NCBI GenBank assembly: GCA_016926625.1
Contig: JAFGOE010000069.1
Location: 1-54,919, forward strand
Direction of reading: 5' to 3'
Length of the DNA stretch: 54,919 nt
From: Candidatus Zhuqueibacterota bacterium
GTDB taxonomy: Bacteria; Zhuqueibacterota; Zhuqueibacteria; Thermofontimicrobiales; Thiofontviventaceae
Shown here: positions 51,549 to 54,919 of the stretch, piece by piece
How the letters are laid out: each line of letters opens with the position of its first letter
Numbering within the stretch: the stretch's first letter is position 1
The notes under the pieces: generated by a model
Seen by the model: only the letters and a program-made list of their open reading frames with translations
Told to the model about the DNA's origin: nothing
Databases searched by the model: none
Position numbers and translations under genes: made by a program

Positions 51549-52385
51549 ATGAAGAAGTTTATATTTCTTTGTAGCTTATTCCTATTGAATCTGGTCAGCC
51601 AGTCGCTGGGACAAAACAATGATACGCTCGTTGTTAAACAACAAGATCGATCCGAATCATCTTGCGATGTTGTTGCTGATTCAGGCTTAACCAGTGGTAA
51701 AAGTGTGATCCATCCTTTAAACGATCTCCGACGTCCTACATTACCGCCAATGCATATCAGAAGTTCGAAGAGTTTTGATATCCGAATGAATTCCGTTTCA
51801 CCGTTCAATGATCCTCAGCAGAGTACCAATTGGGATGCTCTGTTGATGCCGACAACCCGATACGATTACGAATTGACGAACGAATATCTGCAGCCGATGA
51901 TTAACGTGACTCCGCTGATTATTCCTGAAAATACAATCATTAAACCGCTATCCATATTCGATTATTCGATTCCAACCAGGCAGGAACTGGATGTGCTTCA
52001 GCTATTGTGGTTGAAACAGGATGTGTGTGATACGACCATTTATAGTTGTCTGGATACTACTTTGAACATGACGATGGAAGATTTAAATGGTCTATTAGAG
52101 AAGATGACGCGTAAAGGCTTCTTGCAGAGAGAACTCGTCTCCCCGCGAAATGAATTCAATGCGTTCGGTGTCTTAATCGAGATGAGCTCTTTGAACAGAC
52201 ATAATCGTGTTTATTCCTATAAGACTAATATTGATCGCGACCTCATGCGTAAGTTCGTTGATGCTAATGCATATCTGTTTCGCGAGGACTCTACGATTGT
52301 AAGACAAAAACATCTGCAGGCCGCCCGTCACGACAGTACGCTTCTTCGGGATCTCAATAAAAAAATATTTAAGATTCCACATTAG
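51549..52385 (+). CDS. Exported protein with C-terminal winged-helix-like domain, function unknown
   Basis: A 278-residue protein with a clear signal peptide (KKFIFLCSLFLLNLVSQSLG). Residues about 25-135 are proline-rich and without a recognised fold. Residues about 141-235 resemble the BlaI/MecI winged helix: ELDVLQLLWLKQDVCDTTIY, MTMEDLNGLLEKMTRKGFLQ, then a wing ending RVYSYKTNIDRDLMR. A DNA-binding-type fold behind a signal peptide is odd; in the envelope it would more likely mediate protein contacts. It lies 109 bp after the Etf oxidoreductase gene and may not share its transcript. Confidence 0.7.
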   Translation: MKKFIFLCSLFLLNLVSQSLGQNNDTLVVKQQDRSESSCDVVADSGLTSGKSVIHPLNDLRRPTLPPMHIRSSKSFDIRMNSVSPFNDPQQSTNWDALLMPTTRYDYELTNEYLQPMINVTPLIIPENTIIKPLSIFDYSIPTRQELDVLQLLWLKQDVCDTTIYSCLDTTLNMTMEDLNGLLEKMTRKGFLQRELVSPRNEFNAFGVLIEMSSLNRHNRVYSYKTNIDRDLMRKFVDANAYLFREDSTIVRQKHLQAARHDSTLLRDLNKKIFKIPH

Positions 52386-52668
52386 TTTTCGAATCTTTTT
52401 CTCTTCCTCAGCATCTAAAATATTAATAAAGTAAATGTAAATTACTGATTTACTCTTCTGTACTATTCCGGGGTGGCGAGCATTTCGATGTCGCCGATGA
52501 AAAAGCCTGGCTTTGATACAATATGAAGCCTGGTTGTTCTCATGGGTAAATCAGGTGAGTAATTAAACTGGCTCTATAATAAGGCACTCAATGTGGGTTC
52601 AATTTGAAATACGGAACTTCGGATCACGGAGTTAGTTTTAACCTGTGTACAAAAAGGAAAACAGCGAT

Positions 52669-52875
52669 ATGAAAAAATATTGGAAAATGGGTGTGATAGT
52701 AGTTGGGGCATTATTGGGTTATTCTTATTACCACTTCATCGGCTGTCGATCCGGTGTCTGCCCGATAACGAGCAATCCGTGGATAAGCACAGCATACGGA
52801 GCGCTGATCGGATTTATATTTACTCTTGGTAGGACGAACAAGAGAGATGAAGTACAGCCTGATGAAAATGATTAA
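52669..52875 (+). CDS. Small DUF6132-like membrane protein
   Basis: A 68-residue protein with two membrane segments flanking GCRSGVCPITSNPWIS, the Cys-containing core I associate with DUF6132 proteins. The second segment is AYGALIGFIFTLG. Members are often found near rhodanese, thioredoxin or sulfur-handling genes; a thioredoxin-fold lipoprotein is encoded 0.4 kb downstream. The ATG at 52669 is preceded by AAGGAAAA; a GTG at 52645 would add eight residues. The 283-bp spacer before it (52386-52668) contains only a short AAAGCC/GGCTTT palindrome at 52503-52515. Confidence 0.75.
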   Translation: MKKYWKMGVIVVGALLGYSYYHFIGCRSGVCPITSNPWISTAYGALIGFIFTLGRTNKRDEVQPDEND

Positions 52876-53016
52876 AGGTCTGAATGATTGATTGGTCGTT
52901 GATGCCTATTTACAGTCCAGCTAAGTAGAAAATAATATAAACTAAAACATACACAACGTGCCAAATAGGAACAAAGTAGTATTCAAGTTATTTAATAATG
53001 AAGGAATCGATTAAAA

Positions 53017-53223
53017 ATGCCTATATACGAGTATCGATGTAAACAATGTCATACTATTTTTGAAAAATTACAATCTATAGGTGCTTCGAATGAAAATGTG
53101 ATCTGTCCTGAGTGTAACGCGACAAAACCTGAAAAGATATTATCGGCGTTCAGCTCATCAGGATTCATGTCCACTGCCAGCAGCGGAGGATCCTGCGGAC
53201 CCTCTGGAAGTCCGTTTACATGA
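53017..53223 (+). CDS. FmdB-family zinc-ribbon protein
   Basis: A 68-residue protein. MPIYEYRCKQCHTIFE and VICPECNATKPEKILSAF give the CxxC...CxxC zinc ribbon of the FmdB family (C8, C11, C30, C33), followed by a Ser/Gly-rich tail. FmdB-type proteins are small, widespread and of unsettled function; regulation has been proposed. AAGGAA precedes the ATG. Length and N-terminus match the family. Confidence 0.92.
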   Translation: MPIYEYRCKQCHTIFEKLQSIGASNENVICPECNATKPEKILSAFSSSGFMSTASSGGSCGPSGSPFT

Positions 53224-53293
53224 GCGGCACATAAATGAAACAGTTGTTTCATATCATAATTATTCACAAACAAAGACTTATTGAGGAGGCCGG

Positions 53294-53887
53294 ATGCGAA
53301 AATTATTTATTATTCTGTTATTGGTCACCAGCTTTACGATTTCAAATTGCTCAGGTCAGAATGAAGATGATTTAAGAGCAGAGAATAAAAACGAAAAGAA
53401 AGTAGAACTGACATCGCAGGCTAAATCGACTCCAAAAGCAGAATGGATCGGTTTCGACGAGGGGCTGGCGAAAGCTGCAAAAGAAAAGAAACATATGATA
53501 GTCGACTTTTATACCGATTGGTGTCATTGGTGTAAAGTCATGGACGAAAAGACATTCAGTGAAACAAGTATCAACTCAAAATTGGTCGATCGTTTCATTA
53601 CGGTAAGAATAGATGCTGAAAATTCCAGTAAAACAGCAACTTACAAAGGAAACACCTATACCAATATTCAACTAACACAGGCGTTTGGTGTGCGTGGCTT
53701 TCCCTCGCTTGCGTTTATGGATAAGGATGGGGAGATTATCACGATCGTGCCGGGTTATGTGCCGCCGGAGACTTTCATCTACATTCTGGACTACGTCGAT
53801 CAGGAATGTTATAAAAAACAGATGCCTTTTGATGAATTTATGAAAAAACAGGGTAAATGCGACGATAGCGAAAGCGCCAAATCTTAA
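53294..53887 (+). CDS. Thioredoxin-fold lipoprotein (DsbD-C-like)
   Basis: A 197-residue protein with a lipoprotein-like signal (IILLLVTSFTISNC19; Asn before the Cys is not ideal). After a charged linker, a thioredoxin fold of the Thioredoxin_7/DsbD C-terminal type runs from about 45 to 165: active site DWC77-H-W-C80, cis-Pro in RGFPSLAFMD, and PGYVPPETFI. Such proteins reduce disulfides or serve cytochrome maturation in the periplasm. Two further Cys residues lie near the C-terminus (DQECYKK, GKCDDSE). GAGGAGG lies before the ATG, and a bidirectional terminator lies 16 bp after the stop. Confidence 0.88.
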   Translation: MRKLFIILLLVTSFTISNCSGQNEDDLRAENKNEKKVELTSQAKSTPKAEWIGFDEGLAKAAKEKKHMIVDFYTDWCHWCKVMDEKTFSETSINSKLVDRFITVRIDAENSSKTATYKGNTYTNIQLTQAFGVRGFPSLAFMDKDGEIITIVPGYVPPETFIYILDYVDQECYKKQMPFDEFMKKQGKCDDSESAKS

Positions 53888-53903
53888 TAAATTAGTACTC
53901 CAT

Positions 53904-53949
53904 AAAAGTGACCGCAGGATAATGATGTGTATCCTACGGTCACTTTTTT
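53904..53949. terminator. Bidirectional rho-independent terminator
   Basis: A 17-nt arm (AAAAGTGACCGCAGGAT) pairs with ATCCTACGGTCACTTTT with a single mismatch, around a 10-nt loop. A-run and T-run flank the stem. It separates the convergent thioredoxin-type gene and the gene at 54089. Confidence 0.9.
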
Positions 53950-54088
53950 ATATGCAACGAAAGAGAAGGAACTGCGCGTCTCCACTTTTAAATGGAATAT
54001 TTGTCCGCTACAGCCACATTTTGTGATCGGACAAATGTAATAAATAAAATAAGTCCATATGTCGTTAAGATAACTGGGATGTATGTCC

Positions 54089-54919
54089 TTATTTGAGAAG
54101 TGTCATCTTTCTTATCGCTCGAAATGAACCTGCGGCAAATCGATATAAATATATACCTGCAGCAACTTCATGTCCATTTTTATCGATTGCATTCCATGTC
54201 ACGTTATAAGCACCGGCGTCCATATGACCACTCATGAGTGAACAAATGTGATTACCCTTAATATCAAATATGTCGATCCTGACATCACCTGCAACAGGCA
54301 TGTCGAAGCAAATCGTGGTAAAGGGATTAAAGGGATTCGGATAATTAGGATACAGGGCAAATGATGATGGACGATGACCTGGATTGATCCTGATTGCCGA
54401 AGGTTCGGTAATCTCTACCGTCGCGCACGAACTTGTCGCATCAGCGATATCATCGGTGAAATTCATGAGACAAATCTGTCCCGAGCCAGAGTTTATATCT
54501 TCGACAGTAAAATTTAGTGTCACCAATTTACCCGCTGCGGTGATCATTCCGCTCGTCGTAAATCCTGCCATCCTGAGATTTCCTTCACCCAGATTCGCCA
54601 CATCTTTAAAATTCCATGCGCTCATCATCGTGCCGTTAAAGTTGTAGTCATTAAAGTGTAACAGATCATCCGGATACATGATATCAAGACCGAGTGCATC
54701 GATTTCTTCACCGTCTCCCGATAGCATGAGGTCGACCGAAAAAAGATCTCCTTTAGAATATTCATATAGCGTTTTATCGGGACTGACGTCCCATTCGTCG
54801 CCCGGTCCTGCTTTAGTGTGAAATGTAGCCGGCGAGGTGGTGGATCCGGCGAGCCCGTCGGTGAACCCATCGAGGGTGAACTGCCCTTCACCGTCGGCTC
54901 CCGGCTTCACCGTGAAGTG
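54089..54919 (-). CDS. T9SS cargo protein, partial (cut by the window edge)
   Basis: The frame stays open to the window edge, so only the last 276 or so residues are seen and the true start lies outside. The visible part starts inside a beta-rich domain (GADGEGQFTLDGFTDGLAGS). It continues with a cohesin-like segment (YSKGDLFSVDLMLSGDGEEI, NLRMAGFTTSGMITAAGKLV, VTLNFTVEDINSGSG). It ends in a T9SS sorting domain (YPNYPNPFNPFTTICFDMP, ending RKMTLLK). Cohesin-type domains bind dockerins or act as structural modules; which applies here is unknown. Confidence 0.85.
   Translation of the reverse strand, partial: HFTVKPGADGEGQFTLDGFTDGLAGSTTSPATFHTKAGPGDEWDVSPDKTLYEYSKGDLFSVDLMLSGDGEEIDALGLDIMYPDDLLHFNDYNFNGTMMSAWNFKDVANLGEGNLRMAGFTTSGMITAAGKLVTLNFTVEDINSGSGQICLMNFTDDIADATSSCATVEITEPSAIRINPGHRPSSFALYPNYPNPFNPFTTICFDMPVAGDVRIDIFDIKGNHICSLMSGHMDAGAYNVTWNAIDKNGHEVAAGIYLYRFAAGSFRAIRKMTLLK

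Noticed and set aside
52503-52515. AAAGCC/GGCTTT palindrome as a terminator
   Set aside because: Short stem without a T-run on either strand.

Overview
The window reads as chromosome of an FCB-superphylum bacterium. Seven proteins end in a type IX secretion (T9SS) C-terminal sorting domain, most with the NYPNPFNP-type motif. There is a PorV/UPF0164-type outer-membrane protein, three TonB-dependent receptors and several putative lipoproteins. Promoters that can be read (TTGACA-N17-TATATT type) and strong GGAGG ribosome sites look like standard sigma-70 signals, not the Bacteroidetes-type TTTG / TAnnTTTG promoter. This points to a lineage such as Calditrichota, KSB1 or Marinimicrobia, but the exact phylum cannot be read from the window. 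A hybrid-cluster protein and an EtfAB-linked membrane Fe-S oxidoreductase suggest anaerobic or microaerobic life. No rRNA, tRNA, CRISPR array or insertion sequence was seen.

Region 1 (1-14.8 kb, all on +) is a candidate cyanophycin or polyaspartyl-peptide utilisation locus. It holds an RpiR-type regulator with two operator-like inverted repeats in its own promoter, an M20 metallopeptidase, a cyanophycinase (S51) with an N-terminal export signal, a YfcC-type carrier, a TonB receptor, a T9SS-secreted protein, a PorV-family protein, a T9SS-secreted beta-propeller, an NhaC antiporter and a second S51 protein carrying a T9SS domain. The proposed order is surface depolymerisation, outer-membrane uptake, dipeptide hydrolysis and amino-acid transport.

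Region 2 (14.9-21.1 kb): the hcp gene (-) lies behind a perfect FNR/HcpR-like palindrome. Next to it is a two-gene unit of a 1033-residue helical protein with a C-terminal P-loop NTPase and an MscS channel. I do not recognise this pair as a described system, and it is the most novel item here.

Region 3 (21.2-37.5 kb): a BtuB-like TonB receptor with an ECF S component (-), a secreted GH31 alpha-glucosidase, three consecutive T9SS cargo proteins (one VIT-VWA), a MacA-like adaptor with two FtsX-type permeases but no ATPase, an apparently exported protein-L-isoaspartate methyltransferase, and a PspC/LiaI-like envelope-stress pair ending in a clear terminator.

Region 4 (37.5-52.4 kb): a membrane-anchored TPR protein, an unknown small protein and a barrel/coiled-coil/TPR fusion precede what looks like a fatty-acid neighbourhood. 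That neighbourhood has a FadL-type porin, a TonB receptor with a lipoprotein, a TetR/FadR-like regulator whose promoter carries a 30-bp perfect palindrome, and etfB-etfA with an Etf:quinone oxidoreductase of the NarI/HdrD type. A secreted protein with a winged-helix-like domain follows.

Region 5 (52.4 kb to the end): small envelope and redox proteins (a DUF6132-like protein, FmdB, a thioredoxin-fold lipoprotein), a bidirectional terminator and a T9SS cargo protein cut by the window edge.
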